Below, one piece after another: positions 9,498 through 18,402 of a DNA stretch of 64,000 nt (the first letter of the stretch is position 1; every line of letters starts with the position of its first letter). The notes under the pieces are model-generated. The model searched no databases. It had not been told where the DNA came from and saw only the letters and a list, made by a program, of their open reading frames with translations. Position numbers and translations under genes: made by a program. The DNA comes from Cellulomonas sp. KRMCY2 (GTDB lineage Bacteria; Actinomycetota; Actinomycetes; Actinomycetales; Cellulomonadaceae), in assembly GCF_000526515.1 (NCBI RefSeq), contig NZ_JAGF01000001.1, positions 3,286,001 through 3,350,000 on the forward strand, read 5' to 3'.

Positions 9498-10238
9498 ATG
9501 CCGGCTCACGCGACGGAGGGGTGGTGGAACCGGGGCGACTGCGCGCGTCCCGCCGACCAGGGCACGGAGTCGGGCACCGGGAGCGCCAAGAAGGCCGGGC
9601 GTGCGACGCCCACCGCCGACGAGCCGACCGAGGTGAAGCCCGAACGCACCCCGACGCGCTCGGCCGAGCCGGCTCCGACCGTCGACCCGCACCCCGCGCT
9701 CGAGCACCTCGTGATCGCGACCACCGGTCTGGGTCCGTTGACCGTCGGCAGCATCCCGCCGGCCGACAACCCCGGTGCGGCGATGATCGAGTGGGATGCG
9801 GACGCGTGCGCGGACACGGCTGAGGAGAACCCCGAGATCGGTCGATGGACGTCGAGCGGGTACGGCGAGGACACCGGCTACACGGGTGACCCGGTGGTCC
9901 CGTTCGCCGTCGACGCGTCGGACGCCGGGGTGCACCGCATCGACGTGCTCGGCAGCAGCCCCGCGACGGCCGAGGGGATCCATATCCGCTCGACCCTCGA
10001 CGGGCTCCGGGCCACGTACCCGTCCCTGACCGGTCCGGTGGCCGGCCCGGGGTCGCAGGTGTGGATCCTCCAGGACGCATCCGGCTCGGTCGCCTTCGAG
10101 ACGCAGGGGGACGCCGACGGCCTGCGACCGCCGGGCACCGTCGAGAGCGTGATCCTGATCCGCATCCTCGCGCCCGGCTACCCGGCGGACTTCGCCACGG
10201 CGAACAGCGGCGATGTCGCCGGGGCGTGCGTGCTGTGA
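9498..10238 (+). CDS. Hypothetical protein with Pro/Thr linker; start uncertain
   Basis: The frame encodes about 246 residues. After a low-complexity part rich in Pro, Thr and charged residues comes a compact domain, ALEHLVIATTGLGPLTVG to DFATANSGDVAGACVL, with two Cys (DACADTA and GACVL). Third-position GC is high through the frame. The C-terminal half looks like the extracellular part of an actinobacterial lipoprotein, yet no signal peptide or lipobox lies in frame upstream and ATG 9498 lacks a ribosome-binding site. The 5' end may be missing or frameshifted. I cannot assign a function. Confidence 0.5.
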   Translation: MPAHATEGWWNRGDCARPADQGTESGTGSAKKAGRATPTADEPTEVKPERTPTRSAEPAPTVDPHPALEHLVIATTGLGPLTVGSIPPADNPGAAMIEWDADACADTAEENPEIGRWTSSGYGEDTGYTGDPVVPFAVDASDAGVHRIDVLGSSPATAEGIHIRSTLDGLRATYPSLTGPVAGPGSQVWILQDASGSVAFETQGDADGLRPPGTVESVILIRILAPGYPADFATANSGDVAGACVL

Positions 10239-10254
10239 CACCCGTCCGGTGGCG

Positions 10255-10446
10255 TCAGCCCTGAACGGCGAGCACGACCGTCGCGAGGAAGACCAGCGAT
10301 CCGAGGGCCAGGCCCGCGACGGCGACGCGGAAGGTCCGGCGTTCGGTATCGCGGCGGCCGGCCTGGCCGTGGCGGAAGGCCACGACGAGACCGGCCGCGC
10401 CTCCGATGGTCAGGACGGCGCCGAGCGCCAGCAGGGCGGGGTGCAC
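10255..10446 (-). CDS. Small two-helix membrane protein
   Basis: This is a 63-residue product with two hydrophobic helices, LLALGAVLTIGGAAGLVVAF and VAVAGLALGSLVFLATVVLA, joined by a basic loop GQAGRRDTERRTFR. GTG 10446 is preceded by CAGACT 6 nt upstream and no ribosome-binding site, fitting a leaderless message. It converges with the preceding gene, the two stops being about 16 nt apart. Family unknown; a small envelope protein is the most that can be said. Confidence 0.55.
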   Translation of the reverse strand: MHPALLALGAVLTIGGAAGLVVAFRHGQAGRRDTERRTFRVAVAGLALGSLVFLATVVLAVQG

Positions 10447-10531
10447 CGCGCCAGTCTGCCCGACGACGGTGCCCGAGGGTGCCCGACGACGGTGCCCGGC
10501 GACGGCGCAGGCCGACCCGCCGGGCGAAGCC

Positions 10532-10864
10532 TCACAGGCCGGACGGTGAGCCGTTCGGTCGGGTGGTGTCGTCGTAGCCGGTCGGGATGTCCCAGGTGCT
10601 CGACGCGCTCTCGTCCTTGGACGGCCGCACGGCGTCGGTGGCCGACCGGACCGCGCCGGCGACCTTGTCCTTGAGGTCGGGCGCCACCTCCCGGATGAAC
10701 TCCTCGGCGCGCTGCTCGACGTCACTGACGGTCTCCTGGACCCGCGGGTCCTCCCAGACGCGCTTGGCCTGGAGGCGGATCTTCTCGAACTGCTCACGGC
10801 CGGCCCGGGTGCCAAGGACGTACCCCACGGCTCCGCCGATCACAAATGCTGCCTTGGCCCGCAT
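10532..10864 (-). CDS. YtxH-like single-helix membrane protein
   Basis: The 110-residue protein opens MRAKAAFVIGGAVGYVLGTRAG, a glycine-zipper-like helix followed at once by GREQFEKIR, as in YtxH-type actinobacterial proteins. The rest is a charged amphipathic stretch (QETVSDVEQRAEEFIREV, DLKDKVAGAVRSATDAV) and a disordered tail. AAGGAG lies 8 nt before ATG 10864. Such proteins are membrane-associated and of unknown role, sometimes linked to stress. Confidence 0.75.
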   Translation of the reverse strand: MRAKAAFVIGGAVGYVLGTRAGREQFEKIRLQAKRVWEDPRVQETVSDVEQRAEEFIREVAPDLKDKVAGAVRSATDAVRPSKDESASSTWDIPTGYDDTTRPNGSPSGL

Positions 10865-11006
10865 GTGCGGTGCTCCTTCGCTCGATGGTGCGCCCCGTGA
10901 CGCCGTCCACCCGGTCGAGCCTAGGTCGCTCCCGGAGGCGGCGCGCGCGCAACGGCCGGTGGGTCCGGCGGTCGGCCGTCCGGCGACCACTGCTCGACGG
11001 GGACCG

Positions 11007-12089
11007 TCAGCCGTGCGCGGGCAGGCCGGACACGAACCCGTCGACCAGCCCGACGGGTGCCCAGGCACCGTCCGCCATGCTCGCCAGGACGACGACGTCG
11101 ACGCCCTGCGCGGGGTAGTGCCGCAGGATCCCGCTCGCGCCGGCGTTGATGCCGTCCTTCGACCAGGAGCGGACGGTGCCGTCCGGCAGGACCTGCAGCT
11201 CGGGGCCGAGCGCGTGATGGATCGCCACACCGTCCTGGCCGACATGGTGCAGGGCCTGCGGTGTGACGAACGCCTGCGTCCCCGCGGCGGAGAGCAGACG
11301 ACCGGCGCGAAGGGCAGCGGCGAACGCGAGCAGGTCCCCGGCCGTGACGTGTGCACCACCGTCGGGCGAGCCGATGGGCGGATAGCTGAAGATGTTCGCC
11401 TGCCAGCCCGTGATCGTGCCCGCCTCGTCGCGGACCGGGTCCCAGCCCTCTGCGACGTCCGGGACGGCGTCACGGCGGTCGAAGAAGCCGGACCTGGTCA
11501 TCCCGGCGGGACCGAAGACGTTCGCCACGACGTAGTCGCGGTAGGTCTGCCCCGTGACCGCCTCGACGGCCAGCCCGGCGAGCACGTAGCCCACGTTGCA
11601 GTACCGGCAGCCCTGTCCCGGCGGGAAGCTCGGCGGCTTGTCGACGAACTGCGGCAGGAAGTCGGCTGTACGCGTCACGGCGTAGCAGGGCTTGTCGACC
11701 CACAGGGCGGCGTAGTCCTCGCCGGCCTCCTCGTCGGCGTCGTCGGCGATGCCGGAGGTGTGGCTGAGCAGGTGGCGGAGGGTGACGTCGGGGGAGATCG
11801 TCGAGCCGGCGAGGTCGACCACCCGGGTGATCGACGCATCCAGGTCGAGCGTCCCGGCGTCGACCTGCTGGAGGACGGCGACCGAGGTGAACAGCTTGGT
11901 GATCGAGGCGGTGTCGAAGCGGCTGGAGAGCTCGATCGGGACGGGCCATCGGCGCGACGCCGGTCCGTAGGCACCCTCGAAGAGCCGCTCCGGACCGCGC
12001 TGGACGGCCACCACGCCGGCGAAGGCGTCGTGCCCGGCGAGCTGCTCGAGACGGTCGTGCAGGGCATCGAGGCTCGAGGGAGCGGACAT
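11007..12089 (-). CDS. Serine hydrolase, class C beta-lactamase family
   Basis: This is a 360-residue penicillin-binding-protein-like hydrolase. The catalytic SxxK is in [11 protein letters not shown] and the second motif YxN is YCN in [28 protein letters not shown] is the usual marker between them. The third motif is probably the HHA-type segment near [10 protein letters not shown]. There is no signal peptide, so it is probably a cytoplasmic esterase or peptidase, not a true beta-lactamase. Start 12089 is chosen because TAGGTT lies 7 nt upstream with no ribosome-binding site (leaderless pattern). It is divergent from def. Confidence 0.85.
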   Translation of the reverse strand: MSAPSSLDALHDRLEQLAGHDAFAGVVAVQRGPERLFEGAYGPASRRWPVPIELSSRFDTASITKLFTSVAVLQQVDAGTLDLDASITRVVDLAGSTISPDVTLRHLLSHTSGIADDADEEAGEDYAALWVDKPCYAVTRTADFLPQFVDKPPSFPPGQGCRYCNVGYVLAGLAVEAVTGQTYRDYVVANVFGPAGMTRSGFFDRRDAVPDVAEGWDPVRDEAGTITGWQANIFSYPPIGSPDGGAHVTAGDLLAFAAALRAGRLLSAAGTQAFVTPQALHHVGQDGVAIHHALGPELQVLPDGTVRSWSKDGINAGASGILRHYPAQGVDVVVLASMADGAWAPVGLVDGFVSGLPAHG

Positions 12090-12139
12090 GCGAGCCAACC
12101 TACGGTCCGTGGTGTCGCCGGTCATGGGAATATGGGCGC

Positions 12140-12631
12140 ATGGCCATGAGAGAGATCCGCGTCGTGGGAGACCCCGTCCTGCGCACCCCGTGCGAGCCGA
12201 TCACGCAGATCGACGAGCGCGTCCGGTCGCTGGTCGAGGACCTCCTGGAGACGGTCGACGCGGAGGGCCGCGCAGGTCTGGCAGCGAACCAGATCGGCGT
12301 GAGCCTCCGGGCCTTCTCCTGGAACATCGACGACGAGCTGGGCTACGTGCTCAACCCTCGCATCGTCGAGGTGTCGCAGGAGGAGTACCAGGACGGTGAC
12401 GAGGGCTGCCTGTCGGTGCCCGGCCTGTGGTACCCGACCAAGCGTGCGTGGTACGCGCGGGTGGTCGGCGAGGACCTGGACGGCAAGGAGGTCGTCGTGG
12501 AGGGCACCGAGCTGATGGCCCGCTGCCTGCAGCACGAGGTGGACCACCTCGACGGGATGCTCTACCTCGACCGGCTCGAGCGCTCGGTGCGCAAGAAGGC
12601 CATGCGCACCATGCGGGAGCAGCTCGCCTGA
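12140..12631 (+). CDS. def: Peptide deformylase
   Basis: This 163-residue metalloenzyme removes the formyl group from the N-terminal Met of new proteins. All three family motifs are present: [11 protein letters not shown], the metal-ligand Cys in EGCLSVPG, and HEVDH in [11 protein letters not shown]. The order and length are normal for a type I enzyme. Two in-frame ATGs (12140 and 12146) are possible. The upstream GAATAT hexamer 6 nt before 12140 fits a leaderless start, and no clear ribosome-binding site is seen. Confidence 0.95.
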   Translation: MAMREIRVVGDPVLRTPCEPITQIDERVRSLVEDLLETVDAEGRAGLAANQIGVSLRAFSWNIDDELGYVLNPRIVEVSQEEYQDGDEGCLSVPGLWYPTKRAWYARVVGEDLDGKEVVVEGTELMARCLQHEVDHLDGMLYLDRLERSVRKKAMRTMREQLA

Positions 12632-12769
12632 GCCCGACGGCGGTTCGTGCTGGCGCTCGGACCGCATGATCAGGCATGCTGGGACCAGCACGCCGCGAGA
12701 CCGTGCATCCTCCCGGATCGGGATGAGGTCGTTGGGGAAGACGAACCTCGACCCGTCAGGAGGGCTGAC

Positions 12770-13270
12770 ATGGCTGGTGCCATCACCCGCGGTGTACTTT
12801 TCGTGCACTCTGCGCCTCGTGCGTTGTGCCCCCACATCGAGTGGGCGGCCGGCGGCGTCCTCGGGTCACGCCTGTCGATGGACTGGACCGAGCAGCCGGC
12901 ATCGCCCGGCCTGTTCCGCGCGGAGCACTCCTGGCAGGGTCTGCAGGGCACCGGCGCCCGGCTGACCTCGGCCCTGCGCGGCTGGGCGCACCTGCGCTAC
13001 GAGGTCACCGAGGAGGCCAGCCACGGGGCGGACGGCGCCCGGTGGAGCCACACCCCCGAGCTGGGCATCTTCCATGCCGCGACGGACGTGCACGGCAACA
13101 CGATGGTCCCCGAGGACCGGATCCGCGCCGCCCTCGAGCACGCGGGGGATGCCGACCGGCTCCGTCGCGAGCTCGACCTCGCCCTCGGCCAGGCCTGGGA
13201 CGACGAGCTCGAGCCGTTCCGCTACGCCGGCGCCGGGGCGCCGGTCCGCTGGCTGCACCGGGTCGGCTGA
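12770..13270 (+). CDS. DUF3145 family protein
   Basis: The 166-residue product opens MAGAITRGVLFVHSAPRAL with CPHIEWAAGGVLG and matches the actinobacterial DUF3145 family across its length. No enzyme motif or membrane segment is apparent. ATG 12770 has a strong ribosome-binding site, AGGAGGG, at good spacing. It converges on fabF. The function is not known; its restriction to actinobacteria is family knowledge. Confidence 0.85.
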   Translation: MAGAITRGVLFVHSAPRALCPHIEWAAGGVLGSRLSMDWTEQPASPGLFRAEHSWQGLQGTGARLTSALRGWAHLRYEVTEEASHGADGARWSHTPELGIFHAATDVHGNTMVPEDRIRAALEHAGDADRLRRELDLALGQAWDDELEPFRYAGAGAPVRWLHRVG

Positions 13271-13297
13271 GCAAGGTCGGCTGAGCCGGGTCGACCG

Positions 13298-14542
13298 TCA
13301 GGCGCTGGTGACCACCAGGGCCACGTTGTGCCCGCCGAAGCCGAACGAGTTGTTGATCGCGGCGATCTGACCGCCGGGCAGCGCCCGCGGGGTGTCCCGG
13401 ACGAGGTCGACGACGAGCTCGGGGTCGGGCTGTGCGACGTTGATCGTGGGCGGCGCCGTGTGCTCTCTGACCGCCAGGATCGTGAAGATCGTCTCGAGCG
13501 CACCGGCACCACCGAGGAGGTGCCCGGTCATCGACTTGGTCGCCGAGAGTGCGACGCGGTCGGCGTCGGTGCCCAGCACCTCACGGACACCACGTGCCTC
13601 GATGAGGTCGCCGACGACGGTCGACGTGGCGTGCGCGTTGACGTGCACGACGTCGGCCGTCGAGACCCCGGCGTCGGTCAGTGCGCTGCGCATCGCGGAG
13701 GTCTGGCCACGGCCGCTCGGCTCGGGCGAGGTGATGTGGTAGCCGTCGGAGCTCAGCCCGACGCCGGCGATCCTCGCGTAGACGCGCGCCCCGCGTGCCG
13801 CGGCGTGCGCCGCGCTCTCGAGCACGACGATCCCGGCGCCCTCACCCAGGACGAACCCGTCACGGTCGACGTCGTAGGGCCGTGAGGCGCCCGCCGGGTC
13901 GTCGTTGCGGGTCGAGAGGGTACGCGAGGCCGCGAAGGCGGCCATCGGCATCGGGTGGATGGCTGCCTCGGTCCCGCCGGCGACGACGACGTCCGCCCGC
14001 CCCGACCGGATCATCTCGACGCCGTAGCCGATCGCCTCCGCACCTGAGGCGCAGGCCGAGACGAGCGCGTGGGCGCCGGCTCGGGCGCCGATCTCGAGCT
14101 CGACGTACGCGGCAGGGGAGTTGGGCATCAGCATGGGCACGGTCATCGGAAGGACGCGGCGGGCGCCCTTCTCGCGCAGGGTGTCCCAGGCGTCGAGCGT
14201 CGTCCAGATGCCGCCGATCCCGGAGGAGACGACAGCGCCGAGGCGCTCGAGGTCCACCACGGGGTTGCCGGCGTCCGCCCAGGCCTCGCGCGTCGCGATG
14301 ATCGCGTACTGCGCCGACGGGTCCATCCGCTTCATCTCCGGGCGCGCCAGGACGGTGTCGGGGGCCACCGCGAGCTGCGCCGCGAACCCGACCGGGAGCC
14401 CGTACCGCTCGACCCAGTCGTTCTCGAGGGTCCGGACGCCGGAACGGCCGGCGAGGGCAGCCTGCCACGTGCTGGGAACGTCTCCGCCGAGCGGCGTCGT
14501 CGCGCCGAGTCCGGTGATGACGACGTCAGGTCGTGTGGTCAC
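13298..14542 (-). CDS. fabF: 3-oxoacyl-ACP synthase II
   Basis: This 414-residue ketosynthase elongates acyl-ACP with malonyl-ACP in type II fatty-acid synthesis. The active-site Cys is in VSACASGAEAIG, the two His in NAHATST and KSMTGHLLGGAGALE, and the C-terminal glycine loop in NNSFGFGGHN. It is the last gene of fabD-fabH-acpP-fabF, and a strong hairpin separates it from acpP. AGGAGG precedes the GTG start at 14542. Confidence 0.95.
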   Translation of the reverse strand: MTTRPDVVITGLGATTPLGGDVPSTWQAALAGRSGVRTLENDWVERYGLPVGFAAQLAVAPDTVLARPEMKRMDPSAQYAIIATREAWADAGNPVVDLERLGAVVSSGIGGIWTTLDAWDTLREKGARRVLPMTVPMLMPNSPAAYVELEIGARAGAHALVSACASGAEAIGYGVEMIRSGRADVVVAGGTEAAIHPMPMAAFAASRTLSTRNDDPAGASRPYDVDRDGFVLGEGAGIVVLESAAHAAARGARVYARIAGVGLSSDGYHITSPEPSGRGQTSAMRSALTDAGVSTADVVHVNAHATSTVVGDLIEARGVREVLGTDADRVALSATKSMTGHLLGGAGALETIFTILAVREHTAPPTINVAQPDPELVVDLVRDTPRALPGGQIAAINNSFGFGGHNVALVVTSA

Positions 14543-14589
14543 AGTTCCTCCTGGGCGGTGTGCGGGTGGCTCCGCAGGGGGTGGTCGAC

Positions 14590-14621
14590 CGGTCGGGGTC
14601 CGGACTGCCGGACCCCGACCG
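14590..14621 (-). terminator. Hairpin between acpP and fabF
   Basis: A perfect 14-bp stem (CGGTCGGGGTCCGG and its complement) with a 4-nt loop lies in the 127-bp gap between acpP and fabF. There is no T-run after it on the reverse strand. It could be a partial terminator or a 3' stabiliser that makes acpP more abundant than fabF. Confidence 0.6.
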
Positions 14622-14669
14622 CTGTCGCACGTGCTGGTCGGGTGCTGCTCAGGTGCTGGACAGGCCTGG

Positions 14670-14918
14670 TCAGGCCTGGGCGCCGTTGATGAAGGTGACG
14701 GCGTCGCCGACGGTGGCGAGGTTCTTGACCTCGTCGTCGGGGATGCGGACCTCGAACTTCTCCTCGGCGAGGGTGACGATCGTCATCATCGACAGCGAGT
14801 CGATGTCGAGGTCGTCGGTGAAGGACTTCTCGAGCGTCACGGAGTCGGTCGGCAGGCCGGTCTCCTCGCTGACGATCTCGGCCAGGCCGGCCAGGATGTC
14901 CTGCTCGCTGTACGCCAT
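14670..14918 (-). CDS. acpP: Acyl carrier protein
   Basis: This is an acidic 82-residue carrier with the phosphopantetheine Ser in DLDIDSLSMMTIV (the usual DSL). It carries growing acyl chains between the fab enzymes in the cytoplasm. AAGGAGACAC lies just upstream of ATG 14918. It sits third in the fab operon, between fabH and fabF, as in Streptomyces. Confidence 0.96.
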   Translation of the reverse strand: MAYSEQDILAGLAEIVSEETGLPTDSVTLEKSFTDDLDIDSLSMMTIVTLAEEKFEVRIPDDEVKNLATVGDAVTFINGAQA

Positions 14919-15012
14919 CGTGTGTCTCCTTGATGTGGTGCCGGTCGCCCGGTCGGGCGACGGCGACTGTTGTCGGACGTGCTCCGGTGCGCTGCTGGGC
15001 GCGCCGGGGTTC

Positions 15013-16020
15013 TCAGGGCAGGACGACGACCTGTGCCGCGTAGACCAGGCCCCCGCCGAAGCCGATCTGCAGTGCCAGGTCGCCCGGCTGGACGGTGCCT
15101 TCGCGCAGCATGCGCTCGGTAGCGAGCGGGATCGAGGCGGCCGAGGTGTTGCCGGTCTCCGCGATGTCACGGGCGATCGCGACCGTCTCGGGCAGCTTGA
15201 GCTGCTTGACGATCTGGTCGATGATCCGCATGTTCGCCTGGTGCGGGATGAACGCCTGGATCTGGTCACCGGTGACCCCGGCGGCGTCGAGCGCACGCTG
15301 GGCGATCGGGGCCATCTGGAAGCTGGCCCACCTGTAGACGCTCGGGCCGTCCTGGCGAAGGGTCGGCCAGCCCAGCTCGGGGTGCTCCTTGAGCTCGAGC
15401 CAGCCGTGCGTCTGGCGCACCGCCTGAGCCTTGGACCCGTCCGAGCCCCAGACCGTCGGACCGATCCCCGGGAAGTCCGACGGGCCGATGACGACCGCCC
15501 CGGCACCGTCGCCGAGCAGGAACGAGATCGAGCGGTCGGTCGGGTCGATGAAGTCGCTCATCTTCTCGGCGCCGATCACGAGCACGTGCCGGGCGGCGCC
15601 CGAGCGCACGAGGGCGTCGGCCTGGCCGATGCCGTAGGAGTAGCCGGCGCATGCGGCCGAGATGTCGTACGCGGCAGCCGGCGTCGCGCCGAGCCGGTCG
15701 GCGATGATCGCGGCGCCGGCCGGCGTCTGGTGGAACCAGGTGACGGTCGAGAGGATGACCGCGTCGATGTCCGCCCCGGTCAGTCCGGCATGCTCGATCG
15801 CCAGGCGCGCGGCGGCCTCGGACAGGTCGAGCACGTCGACCTCGCTGCCCGCGCGCCGACGCGTCACGATGCCGGTGCGCTGGCGGATCCACTCGTCGGA
15901 GGAGTCGATCGGCCCGGCGATGTCGTCGTTGGTGACGACGTTCTCGCCGCGGACGGCACCGAGCCCGAGGATCCGGGAGAACTGGGCGCCGTGGGCCTGG
16001 GTCAGGGTAGGTCGGGTCAC
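15013..16020 (-). CDS. fabH: 3-oxoacyl-ACP synthase III
   Basis: This 335-residue enzyme starts fatty-acid chains by condensing acyl-CoA with malonyl-ACP. The catalytic triad is Cys in ISAACAGYSYGI, His in FIPHQANMRI and Asn in ETGNTSAASIP. In actinomycetes FabH usually prefers branched starters; this is family knowledge. The GTG start overlaps the fabD stop by four bases (GTGA), showing translational coupling. Confidence 0.95.
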   Translation of the reverse strand: MTRPTLTQAHGAQFSRILGLGAVRGENVVTNDDIAGPIDSSDEWIRQRTGIVTRRRAGSEVDVLDLSEAAARLAIEHAGLTGADIDAVILSTVTWFHQTPAGAAIIADRLGATPAAAYDISAACAGYSYGIGQADALVRSGAARHVLVIGAEKMSDFIDPTDRSISFLLGDGAGAVVIGPSDFPGIGPTVWGSDGSKAQAVRQTHGWLELKEHPELGWPTLRQDGPSVYRWASFQMAPIAQRALDAAGVTGDQIQAFIPHQANMRIIDQIVKQLKLPETVAIARDIAETGNTSAASIPLATERMLREGTVQPGDLALQIGFGGGLVYAAQVVVLP

Positions 16021-16982
16021 GCCGGGTTCTCCTCGGTGGTCGGCGGGGTGCCGGCGTGCCGGCGGACGAGGTCACGTGCGGCGTCACAGTCGGCCGGTGT
16101 CTTGACCGCGACCGTCTCCACCCCGGGCAGGCTACGCCGAGCCAGGCCGGTGAGCACCCCCGCCGGCGCGAGCTCGATGATCCCGGTGACGCCGAGGCTC
16201 GCCATCGTCTGCTGGCACAGGTCCCACCGCACCGGCGCGACGATCTGGTCGGCGAGGCGGCGGAGCACCTGCGGGCCGGTGGTGGCGGGCGGGTACGCGG
16301 CGCCGTCGGCGTCCGAGAGCAGGGTCAGCCGGGGTGGTTGCGCCGCCCAGCCGGCGGCCACCGGGGCGAAGACGTCGAGGGCCGGCGCCATGAACGGGGT
16401 GTGGAACGCGCCGGCGACCTGCAGCGGGATGACCCGCGCCTTGGCCGGCGGCTGCTCGGCGAGCCTGGCCAGCCCGGCGAGGGAGCCTGCGGCGACGACC
16501 TGGCCGCCACCGTTGACGTTCGCCGGGTGCAGGCCGGCCGCGGCGATCGCGGCCAGCACCTCTGCCGGGTCCCCTCCGACGACGGCGCTCATGCCGGAGG
16601 GTGCGAGCCCGGCGGCGTCGGCCATGGCCCGTGCGCGCCGGGCGACCAGCGCCACCGCCCCGGCGTCGTCGAGGACCCCGGCGACCGCGGCAGCGGCGAA
16701 CTCGCCGACCGAGTGCCCGGCGGTCACCCCCACGACGTCCGACGCGTCCTGGTCGCCGAGCAGCACGCGCAGGGTCACCAGGGACGCCGCGACGATCAGT
16801 GGCTGGGCGACAGCGGTGTCGCGGATGGTGTCCGCGTCCGACGTCGTGCCGTGGGTGCGCAGGTCCGTGCTCGCGGCCTCGCCGAAGGTGGCGACCTGCT
16901 CCTCGACGCCCGGGAGCTCGAGCCATGGGGACAGGAAGCCGGGTGACTGGGAGCCCTGACCGGGGCAGACGATGGCAAGCAC
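16017..16982 (-). CDS. fabD: Malonyl-CoA:ACP transacylase
   Basis: This 321-residue acyltransferase loads malonate from CoA onto ACP. The oxyanion motif GQGSQ is near the start, the nucleophile Ser is in TAGHSVGEFAAAA, and the catalytic His is in AGAFHTPFM. It is first of the structural fab genes, and its stop overlaps the fabH start. The GTG start at 16982 has no ribosome-binding site; a weak CACAGT hexamer 6 nt upstream may mean a leaderless message. Confidence 0.95.
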   Translation of the reverse strand: MLAIVCPGQGSQSPGFLSPWLELPGVEEQVATFGEAASTDLRTHGTTSDADTIRDTAVAQPLIVAASLVTLRVLLGDQDASDVVGVTAGHSVGEFAAAAVAGVLDDAGAVALVARRARAMADAAGLAPSGMSAVVGGDPAEVLAAIAAAGLHPANVNGGGQVVAAGSLAGLARLAEQPPAKARVIPLQVAGAFHTPFMAPALDVFAPVAAGWAAQPPRLTLLSDADGAAYPPATTGPQVLRRLADQIVAPVRWDLCQQTMASLGVTGIIELAPAGVLTGLARRSLPGVETVAVKTPADCDAARDLVRRHAGTPPTTEENPA

Positions 16983-17060
16983 CCGACCACTGTGCCCAAC
17001 CGGACCTGCGTCGCGGGGCCACGACGTGCACCAAGCTCGCAGGACGTCCTTGTGCGGAAC

Positions 17061-18245
17061 CTACAACGCCTGCGCGGTCGTTCCTGTGCCGTCCAGCCGT
17101 CCGAGGGCGAGGGCGGTCTGCAGCACGTAGGCCTCACGCGGATCGAGCGGGTCCCAGCCGGTGACGTCCGACACCTTGCGCAGGCGGTACCGGACGGTGT
17201 TCGGGTGGACGTAGAGCACGCGTGCGGCCGCCTCGAGCGACCGGCCGTTCTCGACGTGTGCGGCGAGCGTGTCGAGCAGCGAGCCGCCGGCAGCGACCAG
17301 CGGGACGTAGGCCTGCTCGATCAGGGTCCGGCGGGCCACCAGGTCACCGACCAGGACGCGCTCGGGAAGCAGGTCGTCGGCCAGGACGGGCCGGGGCGCC
17401 GTCGGCCAGGCGGGTGCGGCGGCGAGCCCGGCGAGTGCGGCTGCGGCCGACCGACCCGCCTCGGCGAGACTCGGCACGGACGGGCCGATCACGACCGGCC
17501 CGGGGCCGAACCGGGGGAGCAGGGACGCGGCAGCGGCCCGCAGGTCGCCCTCGCCACCGATCGCGATGATCAGGCGGTCGCCCTGGATGCCCACGAGCGC
17601 GTCGCCGGCGGCCCGCCGGGTCGCCCGGCGGAGCTCGGCGGCCCGGACGTCGTCGAGCGGCTGAGACGTGGTACCGACCATCACGAGGGTGTGGCCGTGC
17701 CCGCTCCAGCCGAGCGCGGCGACCCGGGAGCGCAGGGCGTCGTCCGCCTCACCGCGTACCAGCGCGTCGACCACGAGGGCCTCGAGGCGGGCGTCCCACG
17801 CACCGCGGACCTCGGCGGCGCGTGCGTACACCTCTGCCGCGGAGAAGGCGACCTCACGCGAGTAGCGCAGGACGGCCTCCCGCAGGTCGCGCTCCGCACC
17901 GGGGGCTGCGAGCCGGTCGCTCTGGTCCTCGACGACCTCGACGATCAGCCGCACGAGCTGCAGGGTGTGCTGGAGCGAGATCGACCGGGTCAGCTCGGGG
18001 GGCGCGGACGCGAAGATCTCGCTCGCACCGTGCGGGGGTGTGCTGGGGTCGGAGAACCACGTGATGAAGCTGGAGATCCCGGCCTGGACGACGAGACCGA
18101 CCGACGAGCGGTCCTCTGCGGACAGCACCCGGTACCAGGGCAGGCTCTCGTCGAGCTTGCGCATCGCTGCGGCGGAGAGCAGCCCGCTCCCGTCGTGCAG
18201 TCTGCGTAGCGTGTGTCTCTGGTCGCGCTCGGCCTGAGCAGGCAT
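17061..18245 (-). CDS. fasR: FasR-like regulator of fatty-acid synthesis (PucR/CdaR type)
   Basis: The 394-residue protein ends in a PucR-type helix-turn-helix (RSLEAAARVLYVHPNTVRYRLRKV) after a central GGDEF-like/CdaR domain and an N-terminal ligand region. Its place directly upstream of fabD matches streptomycete FasR, an activator of the fab operon; the symbol rests on that synteny. ATG 18245 is chosen over an ATG 12 nt upstream, because TATGCT, which contains that earlier ATG, makes a good -10 hexamer 7 nt before 18245. Confidence 0.85.
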   Translation of the reverse strand: MPAQAERDQRHTLRRLHDGSGLLSAAAMRKLDESLPWYRVLSAEDRSSVGLVVQAGISSFITWFSDPSTPPHGASEIFASAPPELTRSISLQHTLQLVRLIVEVVEDQSDRLAAPGAERDLREAVLRYSREVAFSAAEVYARAAEVRGAWDARLEALVVDALVRGEADDALRSRVAALGWSGHGHTLVMVGTTSQPLDDVRAAELRRATRRAAGDALVGIQGDRLIIAIGGEGDLRAAAASLLPRFGPGPVVIGPSVPSLAEAGRSAAAALAGLAAAPAWPTAPRPVLADDLLPERVLVGDLVARRTLIEQAYVPLVAAGGSLLDTLAAHVENGRSLEAAARVLYVHPNTVRYRLRKVSDVTGWDPLDPREAYVLQTALALGRLDGTGTTAQAL

Positions 18246-18402
18246 GGCAGCGAGCATAGGGCCCAGGAGGCACGGGTGGGCCCTCGTCTTGTAGGGAGCC
18301 GACAAGTTGCGGGCCTGTCCTGCGTCCGTCCGTCGGCCGCATCGCCGAGCTCTGCAGGCCGTCACCCCGGTGCGTCAGGTCATGTGCGGCTATCGTCGGG
18401 GT

